From: Lachnospiraceae bacterium
GTDB taxonomy: Bacteria > Bacillota > Clostridia > Lachnospirales > Lachnospiraceae
Direction of reading: 5' to 3'
DNA: 26,091 nucleotides
NCBI GenBank assembly: GCA_014804285.1
Contig: JAAVAA010000021.1
Coordinates: 44,126 to 70,216, forward strand
In this document: positions 15,346-22,889 of the stretch, in pieces
Layout: each line of letters opens with the position of its first letter
How positions within the stretch are numbered: position 1 is the stretch's first letter
Program-made: the position numbers and the translations under genes
Notes under the pieces: model-generated
Database searches by the model: none
Told to the model about the DNA's origin: nothing
The model's input: only the letters and a program-made list of their open reading frames with translations

Positions 15346-16251
15346 ATGAGTGAGGTATTTCATATCATCAGTGATGGTTCCTGCGATCTGCCGACTGAGC
15401 TTGTCCAGGAAAAAAATGTCACTGTCGTGCCGTTTTATGTATCTTTCGACGACGAAAACTATCTAAAGGAAAACGTGGACATCGATATCCGGGACTTTTA
15501 TCAGCAGATGGTTGACCGAAAGGGAGTATACCCCAAATCCTCCATGCCATCCGTCCATGACTATGAAGAGGTATTTTTACCTTATGCCATGGAAGGAACG
15601 CCTGTAATCTGCATTTGTATTACCACAAAATTCAGCGGTTCCATGCAGTCCGCATTAAATGCACGGGCTCTGGTGTTGGAAAAATATCCCCTGGCTGAAA
15701 TTACCGTTATTGATGCCACCATCAATACTGTATTGCAGGGGCAATATGTATTGGAAGCCGTAGAATTGCGTGACAGTGGTGCCAGCTATTCGGATACTGT
15801 CAAACGGCTTGAAGAGATCAAAAGCACCGGACGGATTTTCTTCACCGTAGGCAATATGGAATATTTAAAACATGGGGGACGCATCGGAAAGGTTGCCGCT
15901 GCAGCAGGCGGTTTTCTGAATATACGGCCTGTGATTACCCTGAAACAGGGAGAAATCTTTCCTTCCGGCATAGACAGAGGCCGGAAACGCACCACCCAAA
16001 AAGCCTTAGAACTTTTACTTGAATATATTGAGGAAAGCAAGCTGGGAATCGAGTGTTTCAGCATTGCTGTCGGATACGGATACGACCAGGAAGAAGGTGT
16101 TGCCTTCCGCGATCATGCACTTACCGTTTTGCAAAGCAAGGGGTATGATATCAAGGAAATTCCCACTTATCAGATTGGTGCCACTATCGGAGTTCACACC
16201 GGTCCTTATCCCCTTGGATTTGGTATTATCGAAAAAGCAATTCATTCTTAA
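15346..16251 (+). CDS. DegV family fatty-acid-binding protein
   Basis: A 301-residue cytoplasmic DegV/FakB-type protein. Family members bind a fatty acid, and FakB forms present it to the kinase FakA for phosphorylation. Typical features are 'IISDGSCDLP' at the N-terminus, 'PKSSMPSVHDYEEVF', 'ITTKFSGSMQSA', 'VIDATINT', 'MEYLKHGGRIG' and the C-terminal 'IGATIGVHTGPYPLGFG'. The ATG at 15346 has AAAGG about 12 nt upstream; an ATG eight codons earlier (15322) lacks any RBS. It stands alone, on the opposite strand from its left neighbours, and ends at a good terminator. Whether it works with a FakA homologue cannot be judged here. Confidence 0.93.
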   Translation: MSEVFHIISDGSCDLPTELVQEKNVTVVPFYVSFDDENYLKENVDIDIRDFYQQMVDRKGVYPKSSMPSVHDYEEVFLPYAMEGTPVICICITTKFSGSMQSALNARALVLEKYPLAEITVIDATINTVLQGQYVLEAVELRDSGASYSDTVKRLEEIKSTGRIFFTVGNMEYLKHGGRIGKVAAAAGGFLNIRPVITLKQGEIFPSGIDRGRKRTTQKALELLLEYIEESKLGIECFSIAVGYGYDQEEGVAFRDHALTVLQSKGYDIKEIPTYQIGATIGVHTGPYPLGFGIIEKAIHS

Positions 16252-16280
16252 TAAGAACTTCTCTATATCTATAACATGAA

Positions 16281-16325
16281 GAAGAGACTGGATAAACACA
16301 GCGTGTTTTCCGGTCTCTTCTTTTA
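16281..16325 (+). terminator. Rho-independent terminator of degV
   Basis: GAAGAGAC (16281-16288) pairs with GTCTCTTC (16313-16320), with additional GGA/TCC and AAACAC/GTGTTT pairing inside, followed by TTTTACT. Confidence 0.85.
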
Positions 16326-16391
16326 CTAACCCATTCTCTTTTTCTTTTGAGCAGACAATCATTATTTTTCAACCATTAAGTGTCTGACCAT

Positions 16392-16421
16392 GAATATTTT
16401 CCCATCATTCGGTGCATGATT
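16392..16421 (+). promoter_or_regulatory. Candidate SigG/SigF-type promoter of sigG
   Basis: GAATA (16392-16396) and CATGATT (16415-16421), spaced 18 bp, closely resemble the forespore sigma-G consensus (GMATR, 18 bp, CATNMTA). No good SigA promoter is visible. sigG autoregulation is established in Bacillus, so this site would fit. Confidence 0.5.
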
Positions 16422-16472
16422 TTATTACAGTAAAAAAATTGAAAATGGTAAAGATCAGGAGGACTCACGCAG

Positions 16473-17252
16473 ATGGCGCAGGGAAAGGTGGAAATATGCG
16501 GTGTTAATACATCAAAACTGCCTCTTTTAAAGGCAGATGAAAAGGAAAAGCTCTTTAAACAAATCGAGGAAGGAGATTCTTTGGCCAGACAGCAATATAT
16601 AGAGGGCAATCTGCGTCTGGTGTTAAGTGTCATCAAGCGTTTTTCAGCCAGCAATGAAAATGTGGATGATCTGTTCCAGATCGGATGTATCGGACTGATC
16701 AAGGCAATCGACAATTTTGATTCATCTCTGAACGTGAAATTCAGTACCTATGCAGTACCCATGATCATCGGAGAAATAAGACGTTTTCTCCGGGACAACA
16801 ACTCCATACGTGTAAGCCGTTCTCTGAAAGATACTGCCTACAAAGCCATTTATGCCAAGGAAAATCTGATCAAACAAAACATGAAGGAACCCACCATCAA
16901 TGAAATAGCCTCCGAAATCGGTATCCCCAAGGAAGATATTGTCTATGCTCTCGATGCTATTCAAAATCCCATGAGTCTGTATGAGCCGATTTTTACAGAC
17001 GGCGGCGACACGCTCTATGTGATGGATCAGATCAGTGATAAAAAAAATAAAGAGGAAAACTGGGTAGAGCATTTGTCCCTAAGTGAAGCCATGAAAAAGC
17101 TTGGCGAACGGGAACACGAAATCATCAGTCTCCGTTTTTTTGAGGGAAAAACCCAGATGGAAGTAGCCGATATGATCGGAATTTCCCAGGCACAGGTATC
17201 CCGGCTTGAAAAAAATGCCCTGAAGGTTATGAAAAACTATTTGACGGCATAA
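16473..17252 (+). CDS. sigG: RNA polymerase sporulation sigma factor SigG
   Basis: The late forespore sigma factor, 259 residues as in Bacillus. The N-terminal signature 'KVEICGVNTSKLP' is specific to SigG. Region 2 shows 'LRLVLSVIKRF', 'DDLFQIGCIGLIKAIDNFD' and 'KFSTYAVPMIIGEIRR', region 3 'EPTINEIASEIGI', and region 4 'GKTQMEVADMIGISQAQVSRLEKNAL'. The start is fixed by AGGAGG about 11 nt upstream. In many related genomes sigG follows spoIIGA-sigE directly. Here it is on the other strand, more than 5 kb away, with an accessory gene block in between. It is probably transcribed from its own sigma-G-like promoter. Confidence 0.97.
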   Translation: MAQGKVEICGVNTSKLPLLKADEKEKLFKQIEEGDSLARQQYIEGNLRLVLSVIKRFSASNENVDDLFQIGCIGLIKAIDNFDSSLNVKFSTYAVPMIIGEIRRFLRDNNSIRVSRSLKDTAYKAIYAKENLIKQNMKEPTINEIASEIGIPKEDIVYALDAIQNPMSLYEPIFTDGGDTLYVMDQISDKKNKEENWVEHLSLSEAMKKLGEREHEIISLRFFEGKTQMEVADMIGISQAQVSRLEKNALKVMKNYLTA

Positions 17253-17281
17253 GAAGGAGCCGGCGTAAAGCCGGCCCTTCT
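17253..17281 (+). terminator. GC-rich hairpin after sigG (terminator-like, no T-tract)
   Basis: GAAGG-A-GCCGGC and GCCGGC-CCTTC make an 11-bp stem with one bulge and a 5-nt loop, right after the sigG stop codon. No U-run follows, so it is either a weak terminator or an RNA 3'-end stabiliser. Confidence 0.45.
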
Positions 17282-17323
17282 ACACGATCTGCATAGGTGT
17301 GGTAGTGTAAAGAAATGCATTTT

Positions 17324-18838
17324 TTACTTTTTTCGCAGCTGATATACCCTTGCTCTGTTGGTTCCCAATGCCTCAACCTCCTCCATCTCAGAAAGTACAG
17401 CTCTGGCTCTAGCCACACTTAAGTTAAGCAATTTTGCTATATCGCTTGTTCTTGCTATTTCATGCTTTTGCAAATAAATTCTAATTTTTTCTTTATTTTT
17501 TATGGTTTTATTTGCTTGCTTTTTATCGCTTGCTTTTATCGCTTGTTTTTTATCGCTCGTTTTTATCGCTTGTTTTTTATCGCTCATTTTTATCGCTTGT
17601 TTCTTTGTAAACCTTAACACAAGCGAAGTTCTATCTGGATCAAAACTTTCTTCTATTGTCGGTTCTTCCCAACCTTCATCTTCCCACACATTAAAAATAT
17701 TAGGAACACCGCTTCCCGCATGTTCACCAATATCTATCATATTAAACATTTTCATCAAGCTCTTGTTTCTAGGATCTGACTTGCCACCACGACGCATTTG
17801 CTCCTTCCCCAGTCTTATATAACCGGGATTTTCCAATGTAAGCTTATCGTTTTCTTTAATTATAATAACACCATATTTTCCATGAAAATCAGTATTGATA
17901 ATACAGTTAGCCAATGCTTCACGCAATGCTCTGTGAACCGGTGTATCATCAATCCGAAATCCACCTTCCATCTTGAACGGAACTTTGATGTCCTTTGTAA
18001 TCTTATTATATACACGGAAATAAAAATCAAATAAATTTCCCGACCATTCACCAGACGAAGATTGAAGCCGATCTGTCCATCTAATCACAGCATTTGGATT
18101 TTCTCGATAATCCAAAAAATATTCTGGAAAATATCTTACAATATCATATTCATTTCCAAACATCAGCATCCCGGCTGCAGTCGGATGCAACATTTTATCC
18201 TCTTTAGAAATACCAGCTGCCCCGATAGCCCTAAGATATTCATTATCATCCAGTCTCTCAAATGGATGGCCGGGCTTAAAAGATTTGTGACTATTGCGAT
18301 AGCCTCGAATTGAATCCATATTCAAATCCTCAATTTGTGCTTCATCAAGCACTTCCATATCCATAGTTTCTTCAGCTTGATCTCTTAACATGGTCTTAAC
18401 CTGAAGTCTGGTACAATGATAATCCCCTTCCCAATTTCTCCGAAAAGTGCCACCAAACAAATCATCATTAATATATACTGGCTTTTGTTCACGCTTTGCA
18501 ATCGGTACCCAAATTACCATTATCACATCACCTGTATCATCCATTGTAAAAGTTTCCACATCATCATCCTTCAAAAGACTTACGCTCACCTTTTTACGAT
18601 TGTTAATAGTATTCCAAAAATCTTTTTTCAGTTTTGTTGCATTTTTCAGTCCGGTTGTATGCCAGTTACCCTCCTCATCTTCCTTTACTCCAAGAATAAT
18701 AACTCCGCCATAGCAATTTGCAAATGCGGAGTAGGTATCCCATAAACTCTCAGGGAGTCCACCTTTTGCTTTCTTTACCTCCCTACGATTATCTTCTTTG
18801 TAAGAATCAAATTTTGATAAGTCAAATACCTCTTTCAT
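17324..18838 (-). CDS. AlbA/Schlafen-domain putative transcriptional regulator
   Basis: A 504-residue protein from the ATG at 18838, which has GGAGGAG 13 nt upstream. An ATG at 18877 overlapping the kinase stop (TGATG) is the alternative. The N-terminal AlbA_2 (Schlafen-like) domain shows 'EVKKAKGGLPESLWDTYSAFANCYGGVIILGV'. A GHKL-type ATPase-like region follows ('ALREALANCIINTDFHG', 'GGKSDPRNKSLMKMFNMIDIGEHAGSGVPNI'). Near the C-terminus a 9-residue repeat 'KKQAIKxSD' occurs three to four times, then a winged helix ('ARTSDIAKLLNLSVARARAVLSEM'). Such proteins are often mislabelled RecG-like helicases, but no helicase motifs are present. It is the last gene of the yjdF-aph operon and may be its regulator. 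Its ligand and target are unknown. Confidence 0.85.
   Translation of the reverse strand: MKEVFDLSKFDSYKEDNRREVKKAKGGLPESLWDTYSAFANCYGGVIILGVKEDEEGNWHTTGLKNATKLKKDFWNTINNRKKVSVSLLKDDDVETFTMDDTGDVIMVIWVPIAKREQKPVYINDDLFGGTFRRNWEGDYHCTRLQVKTMLRDQAEETMDMEVLDEAQIEDLNMDSIRGYRNSHKSFKPGHPFERLDDNEYLRAIGAAGISKEDKMLHPTAAGMLMFGNEYDIVRYFPEYFLDYRENPNAVIRWTDRLQSSSGEWSGNLFDFYFRVYNKITKDIKVPFKMEGGFRIDDTPVHRALREALANCIINTDFHGKYGVIIIKENDKLTLENPGYIRLGKEQMRRGGKSDPRNKSLMKMFNMIDIGEHAGSGVPNIFNVWEDEGWEEPTIEESFDPDRTSLVLRFTKKQAIKMSDKKQAIKTSDKKQAIKASDKKQANKTIKNKEKIRIYLQKHEIARTSDIAKLLNLSVARARAVLSEMEEVEALGTNRARVYQLRKK
17507..17605 (-). repeat. In-frame 27-bp minisatellite in the AlbA-domain gene
   Basis: About three and a half copies of a 27-bp unit encode KKQAIKMSD, KKQAIKTSD, KKQAIKASD and KKQANK. 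It forms a lysine-rich linker between the ATPase-like and winged-helix domains. Copy-number changes would keep the frame and alter linker length. Confidence 0.85.
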
Positions 18839-18876
18839 TCTTTTTTCTATGCTCCTCCAAAACCCACTTTTCCTCA

Positions 18877-19662
18877 TCAAAACAACTCATCCAATAAGAT
18901 GTAGTACTTAAGTTTCTCCCAGTTTGGCTGTATTCCCAGCTTTTCAAACAGCATTTCCGGCTGAAAATCCGCATAAACCTTACCGCCATAGCTTCCGTCA
19001 AAATTGTGCTTCAAGCTTCGATAGCACAGTGCGATGTCTCTCCATTTATCTCCGATACCGGTATCGCCCAAGTCAATAAATCCGCTTATCATGCCATCCT
19101 CTATGAAGATATTCGGCAGACAAAAGTCGCCATGCGACAGCACCGGCTCATAGTCCGGTCTGTTGTCCTCCAGCCATTGCAAAAGCTCTTTGGGATCATG
19201 AAAGCCACCTTCACCAAAAGTAGTCGGTTCCACATTATCCATATCCACCAGATCATTTTCTACTCTGTACTTTGCTTCAGCCAGCTCTGCATCTATATCT
19301 CTCTTGCGCGGACAATCCGTCACATCCACCGCCCAAAGCATCTTCATAGCTTTTGCAAGCAGGGTCAGCAGTTCCTGCGGACGCTCCATATAATACTCAT
19401 CACAGGACATTTTTCCTGTCAGCTTGCTCATAAGCAGATATTGGTATTCATTATCCTGCTCATAGCAAATGACCCTCGGAACCGGAATCCTGCCTTCAAG
19501 CCATCGCATCATCTGTACTGTGTCATCATTCTCCTTCCGCCATTTGACAATCTTGAGCACAGCATTATCGAAAACCAAAATCTGTGAACCAGACATACCG
19601 ACATCATCTACACTGTATTGTTTTCCTGCTATTCGTCTTGATATGCTTTCAGGCAGTTTCAT
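18877..19662 (-). CDS. APH(3')-like aminoglycoside phosphotransferase
   Basis: A 261-residue kinase-fold enzyme of the APH(3') type, close in length to APH(3')-IIIa (264). The phosphotransfer motifs are intact: 'SHGDFCLPNIF' (catalytic D179, N184) and 'GFIDLGDTGIGDKWRDIALCYRS' (Mg-binding D197). The candidate ATP-anchoring lysine is K37 in 'VLKIVK'. The C-terminus 'NWEKLKYYILLDELF' is nearly that of APH(3')-IIIa, supporting aminoglycoside 3'-phosphorylation as the ancestral function. The glutamate expected six residues before 'WLEG' seems replaced by Thr48 (preceded by two Asp). GGAGG lies 6 nt before the ATG. The gene sits 16 nt after yjdF and overlaps the next gene's possible start. No mobile element is seen beside it, so it may be intrinsic. 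The true substrate is unproven. Confidence 0.9.
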   Translation of the reverse strand: MKLPESISRRIAGKQYSVDDVGMSGSQILVFDNAVLKIVKWRKENDDTVQMMRWLEGRIPVPRVICYEQDNEYQYLLMSKLTGKMSCDEYYMERPQELLTLLAKAMKMLWAVDVTDCPRKRDIDAELAEAKYRVENDLVDMDNVEPTTFGEGGFHDPKELLQWLEDNRPDYEPVLSHGDFCLPNIFIEDGMISGFIDLGDTGIGDKWRDIALCYRSLKHNFDGSYGGKVYADFQPEMLFEKLGIQPNWEKLKYYILLDELF

Positions 19663-19678
19663 CCGATACCTCCCACTA

Positions 19679-20095
19679 TTAATGCCCTTTGTGCTTTTCC
19701 TTCCGTTTCTGCCGTCTCAGATCAAACTGACGTTGCTTTTCAGCCTCTTTTTGTTCCCTGCTAATCTGCTTACGCTGGGTTTTCATTTCCTCCCGCTGCA
19801 TCTGCAGCGCCTGCTGGGACTTTGTGCCGATGCCGAAATCCATCAGCTGCTTTCTTGCATTGCGCTGTCTGCGCTTTGGATTATCCGTGGTCTGCTTCAC
19901 CTCTGTCTCGACAGACGGACTAAATTTCAGCTTGTAGTAGTGATGAAGAATGAAATCCCACACCTCGTAATCCTTCGGCTCTGCACCGAAGGTAACCTTA
20001 CACACCGACAGCTTTTCATCCGACACCCGCTCAAAAACTCCTACCCAGAACGGATCTTCAAAATATACCGTCAGCTTGCCACTCGTCTTGTCCAT
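19679..20095 (-). CDS. yjdF: YjdF family protein (DUF2992)
   Basis: A 138-residue protein from the ATG at 20095, which has a strong AAGGAGG upstream. The N-terminal half has the YjdF signature 'KLTVYFEDPFWVGVFERV' and 'VTFGAEPKDYEVWDFIL'. The C-terminal half is a very basic, charged helix (Q/R/K/E rich, about 75-138), probably coiled coil or nucleic-acid-binding. The biochemical role of YjdF is not known. Genes of this family are the classic targets of the yjdF RNA motif, a riboswitch-like leader that responds to many planar azaaromatic compounds, and such a leader is visible upstream here. It heads an operon with the APH(3')-like kinase and the AlbA-domain gene. Confidence 0.9.
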   Translation of the reverse strand: MDKTSGKLTVYFEDPFWVGVFERVSDEKLSVCKVTFGAEPKDYEVWDFILHHYYKLKFSPSVETEVKQTTDNPKRRQRNARKQLMDFGIGTKSQQALQMQREEMKTQRKQISREQKEAEKQRQFDLRRQKRKEKHKGH

Positions 20096-20125
20096 AACAT
20101 TCCCTCCTTTGACTTTTGTTACGGA

Positions 20126-20235
20126 CAAAGAACGGACAACCCAGGAGGGGCAGGTTACTTACCCTGTTTTCACAGGACGGCCGGGCTACCTACCGGCTCT
20201 GGCACAGCCTAAAGGATGTGCGTTGCGTTTTTATC
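20126..20235 (-). ncRNA. Candidate yjdF (azaaromatic) riboswitch
   Basis: The 5' leader of yjdF is GC-rich and highly structured, unlike neighbouring gaps. On the minus-strand RNA the order is ACGCAACGC, a GCACA/TGTGC stem (20202-20221), GCCGG/CCGGC (20180-20197), CCTGT/ACAGG (20163-20176) and overlapping CAGG/CCTG (20151-20166). CCCTCCT (20143-20149) is fully complementary to the yjdF ribosome binding site AGGAGGG (20102-20108), so ligand binding could switch translation. The identification rests on the downstream gene and the structure. A covariance-model search would confirm it. Confidence 0.7.
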
Positions 20236-20291
20236 TTTGTCATTTGCTAATCTATATGAAGCATCTTAAATGCAACATATCGTTAATTGTT

Positions 20292-20780
20292 CTACCTCTT
20301 AGATTCCTCTGTCTCCAATTCCTTTCTATGCATGAAATGAATACCTATATGTCCAATTCCAAGAATAAACACAGCCACTGCAAGCACTATATTCCTTCCA
20401 TATACCGCAAGCAGCATGAATGCCATCACGGGGAGCGTTGCACCGGCTACCGGAATTCCCAATAAACTGCTGTAAAAATCCCTCATAGTCTTCTCACTCT
20501 TAAAATACCGCACCCAGTAAACCTCATATAACACCATCAGTAAAAATGAAGCAACCAGCCACCATGTCCAGTTCGACCATGGTTTGATATTAAAGTCGGA
20601 GAAAACCAGCACTACGCAGGAAGCCAAAACTTCCCCCACTCTTTCCAAAGCCAGAAGCACCTTATTCTCGTTACCGACGTATTTACTGTAATCCTTCGGC
20701 TGATTCTTCGTCCATATAATGTTTGGCAGCATCAACATGACAAGATAAATCAAGCCAACATAAGAAAAACCAAAATGCAT
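20292..20780 (-). CDS. Small integral membrane protein, unknown function
   Basis: A 162-residue membrane protein with about five hydrophobic helices. The N-terminus 'MHFGFSYVGLIYLVMLMLPNIIW' is highly hydrophobic, and 'KNQPKDYSKYVGNENKVLLALERVGEVL' forms a polar loop. AGGAG lies 6 nt before the ATG. Similar conserved hypothetical membrane proteins occur in clostridia, but I know of no role. It lies 35 nt downstream of mazF and before the yjdF leader, so it may be read through from the mazEF promoter. Confidence 0.75.
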   Translation of the reverse strand: MHFGFSYVGLIYLVMLMLPNIIWTKNQPKDYSKYVGNENKVLLALERVGEVLASCVVLVFSDFNIKPWSNWTWWLVASFLLMVLYEVYWVRYFKSEKTMRDFYSSLLGIPVAGATLPVMAFMLLAVYGRNIVLAVAVFILGIGHIGIHFMHRKELETEESKR

Positions 20781-20815
20781 AATTTGCTCCTATAATTTAG
20801 ATTTCAGCCATGCGT

Positions 20816-21142
20816 CTAAAAAAACGCTTTAACATAAGCCAATGTTTTTTCTAATAAATCCTCCGGCAGATTCTCCACAAACTGAATGTTTCTACTAACA
20901 ACATCCAAACATCTCATATGTTCTGTCAAAATCACACCTGTTGTTTTTGTCCGACTATCTAATGGAATGTGTAATGGAAATTTGTTACTTGTATTTGTAA
21001 TAGGACACACTACAGCAAATTTCGTCTTTATAAAAAACTGTTCATTACTGATAACTACTCCCGGCCTTCTTCCTGCCTGTTCATGTCCCGATTGCGGACT
21101 AAAATCTAAGAATATAATATCACCCTGTTTCGGATTATACAT
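20816..21142 (-). CDS. mazF: MazF/PemK-family endoribonuclease toxin
   Basis: A 108-residue toxin that cleaves mRNA at specific short sequences. It has the family core 'KQGDIIFLDFSPQSGHEQAGRRPGVVISN' with the catalytic arginine region, then 'VVCPITNT' (catalytic Thr region) and 'TEHMRCLDVVSRNIQFVENLP'. The ATG at 21142 shares a base with the antitoxin stop (TAATG), and AAAGGAAG precedes it, so translation is coupled. The longer upstream reading frame lies inside the antitoxin gene and is not used. Length and motifs are normal, so the toxin should be active. Confidence 0.93.
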   Translation of the reverse strand: MYNPKQGDIIFLDFSPQSGHEQAGRRPGVVISNEQFFIKTKFAVVCPITNTSNKFPLHIPLDSRTKTTGVILTEHMRCLDVVSRNIQFVENLPEDLLEKTLAYVKAFF

Positions 21143-21387
21143 TACCACACTTCCTTTCCAACAGGAGAACCCCAATCATATTCTTCTGCAGCATCTTCTC
21201 CTTCATAGCCTTCAAAAATATCATCTAAAGTCAATTCCGTTTCCTTCTTCACTTTTTTAATTACAATATTATCATCAACCCTGCTCAATTCAACAAGATC
21301 GTTTTCCATCATACCCAATGCTTCAAGAAATGCTTTTGGTATCCTTATCCCCTGCGAATTACCCCATTTTTGAATTGTTGCCTGCAT
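21142..21387 (-). CDS. mazE: MazE-like (AbrB/SpoVT fold) antitoxin
   Basis: An 81-residue antitoxin. The N-terminal swapped-hairpin DNA-binding domain has 'MQATIQKWGNSQGIRIPKAFLEALGM', the hallmark of MazE proteins. The acidic C-terminus ('EGYEGEDAAEEYDWGSPVGKEVW') is the toxin-wrapping tail. The ATG at 21387 has AAGGAG 8 nt upstream; codons further upstream are untranslated leader and promoter. The complex probably represses its own promoter, which contains two GTATATAC palindromes. Confidence 0.92.
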   Translation of the reverse strand: MQATIQKWGNSQGIRIPKAFLEALGMMENDLVELSRVDDNIVIKKVKKETELTLDDIFEGYEGEDAAEEYDWGSPVGKEVW

Positions 21388-21412
21388 AATATGATCTCCT
21401 TTCTTATTTTCA

Positions 21413-21441
21413 AGTATATACTTTAGTATATACATTGTCAA
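21413..21441 (-). promoter_or_regulatory. mazEF promoter with paired GTATATAC operator
   Basis: On the minus strand TTGACA (21436-21441) and TATACT (21413-21418) are spaced 17 bp. Two exact GTATATAC palindromes (21414-21421 and 21426-21433), 12 bp apart, cover the -10 and spacer, as expected for autorepression by MazE-MazF. Confidence 0.8.
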
Positions 21442-21529
21442 TAAACTTATACACATCATAATATAACAATTCAACAATAAAAATTTGTTTTTGTGTTCAA
21501 AAATACATTTTATTTCTGACATACTGAAA

Positions 21530-21560
21530 GCCGTAACCCATCATAATGAAGGATTACGGC
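21530..21560 (-). terminator. Terminator hairpin after the aldo/keto reductase
   Basis: GCCGTAAYCC-type arms (21551-21560 and 21530-21539) form a 10-bp stem with one wobble pair and an 11-nt loop, followed by TTTCAG on the minus strand. The T-tract is short. Confidence 0.55.
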
Positions 21561-21567
21561 TCTTCTC

Positions 21568-22716
21568 CTACTTTCCAAATATCTCCGCTGCCTGTTTCAT
21601 ATTTTCCCTGATGGACACCCCAAATGGACATCTGGTTTCGCAGGCTCCACATTGGATACACTCTCCTGCATGATGCGAAAGCACTTCATAATGCTCCCGC
21701 ACCGTCTCCGGTACACTTCCCTGTGCCTTGGCTAGATTCAAAAACTTGGTAACTGTGGCTACGTCGATCTGCTTCGGACAGGGTGCACAATGGCTGCAGT
21801 ACATGCAATGTCCTTCCCAGCTGATATTAGGGAAGGTTGCAAATGCCGCAGCATAATCCTTTTCCTCATCCGATGCATTCTCATACTCCACGCTTGCCTT
21901 TAACTGATCCAGAGAACGCGCTCCCGATAAAACCGTGGCAACACCAGGACGGGTCAATGCATAATGAAGACATTGGTTGACCGTCAACGCCTTTCCTGCC
22001 GGTGATAAGGATTCATCCAAAAGATCTCCGCCACCAAATGCTTTCATCACCGTGATTCCCACACCCAGTCGCTGGCAGGTTTCATATAACTCATTCCTCT
22101 CCGGATCCATATTGACCAAGTGCTCACGGTAATTCTTCTCATCCCATAATGCATTGACATCTTCATTGGCTGGAAGCAGATCATAGCACGGGTTAATACT
22201 GAACATTAAGACCTCGATATGACCGCTCCTAACAGCCTGCAGCGCCACCTGCGGATTATGACTGCTCAGTCCCACATGATGAATCACTCCTCTTTTCTTC
22301 AAATCCAACACATATTCCAAAACCGGTCCCTCTGCTACAGTTTTCCAGTCTTCCATAGAATCCACATAATGAATCATACCTACATCAATATAATCTGTGG
22401 AAAGCAGGGACAGCATTTCGTCCATTCCCTGTTTTACCTCTTCGATATTCCGCGTCCTTTTGTATTGCCCATCTTTCCAGACAGAACAAATATGGGACTG
22501 CAGGATAAATTTCTCCCGTCTTCCCGAAAGTGCTTTCCCAACACCGGAGCGCGCCTGCGGGTCCGGTGTATACAGATCAATATAATTCACTCCATATTCC
22601 TGCGCTGTATCTAAAAGCAGTCCGATGTTCTGATACTGATTCTCCAGAAATCCCTCACACCCAAGACCAATCTCGCTGACCTTTAAGCCTGTATTTCCTA
22701 ATTCACGATATTTCAT
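21568..22716 (-). CDS. Aldo/keto reductase with C-terminal 4Fe-4S ferredoxin-like domain
   Basis: A 382-residue cytoplasmic oxidoreductase. The N-terminal TIM barrel has the AKR pattern 'LGNTGLKVSEIGLGCEG', with 'NYIDLYTPD' (Asp/Tyr), 'KFILQSH' (Lys) and 'DVGMIHYVDS' (His) as the catalytic tetrad, and 'TVLSGARSLDQL' as the cofactor site. The C-terminal part holds two cysteine clusters, 'CMYCSHCAPCP' and 'CIQCGACETRCPFGV', which should each bind a 4Fe-4S cluster. Such fused enzymes are common in anaerobes and may couple NAD(P)H to ferredoxin-like carriers; the substrate is unknown. GGGAGG precedes the ATG. It appears to be a single-gene unit between its own promoter and hairpin. Confidence 0.92.
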   Translation of the reverse strand: MKYRELGNTGLKVSEIGLGCEGFLENQYQNIGLLLDTAQEYGVNYIDLYTPDPQARSGVGKALSGRREKFILQSHICSVWKDGQYKRTRNIEEVKQGMDEMLSLLSTDYIDVGMIHYVDSMEDWKTVAEGPVLEYVLDLKKRGVIHHVGLSSHNPQVALQAVRSGHIEVLMFSINPCYDLLPANEDVNALWDEKNYREHLVNMDPERNELYETCQRLGVGITVMKAFGGGDLLDESLSPAGKALTVNQCLHYALTRPGVATVLSGARSLDQLKASVEYENASDEEKDYAAAFATFPNISWEGHCMYCSHCAPCPKQIDVATVTKFLNLAKAQGSVPETVREHYEVLSHHAGECIQCGACETRCPFGVSIRENMKQAAEIFGK

Positions 22717-22796
22717 GACTTCTGCCTCCCATCATTTTTAAATTTTGCAACTGGCTGACCTGTCATCAGCCTTACAAAATAACCTTCCTATCTACT

Positions 22797-22825
22797 ATCA
22801 TACCGAATTCTCACTTAAGAATCAA
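22797..22825 (-). promoter_or_regulatory. SigA-type promoter of the aldo/keto reductase
   Basis: On the minus strand TTGATT (22820-22825) and TATGAT (22797-22802) are spaced 17 bp. The leader contains a short GGCTGA/TCAGCC hairpin (22753-22771). Confidence 0.55.
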
Positions 22826-22889
22826 CCTCAGGAACCTTTGAAAGCCATTTACATAATATAAAATATACGGGAAAAGACGGAGATGCAAA

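Noticed and set aside
17324..18838. RecG-like ATP-dependent helicase
   Set aside because: This is a common mislabel. No Walker or helicase motifs are present; the domains are AlbA_2, a GHKL-like region and a winged helix.
21388..21522. N-terminal extension of the MazE-like antitoxin
   Set aside because: The extension covers the promoter hexamers and operator; the ATG at 21387 has a strong RBS and starts exactly at the MazE fold.
22845..22885. Sigma-G promoter for ylmC (CATAATA at about 22852)
   Set aside because: The -10-like sequence is good, but no matching -35 (GMATR) exists at the required distance.
17253..22889. Genomic island or integrative element between sigG and ylmC
   Set aside because: The gene content is accessory, but I found no integrase, relaxase, tRNA or flanking direct repeats, so only a rearrangement is claimed.
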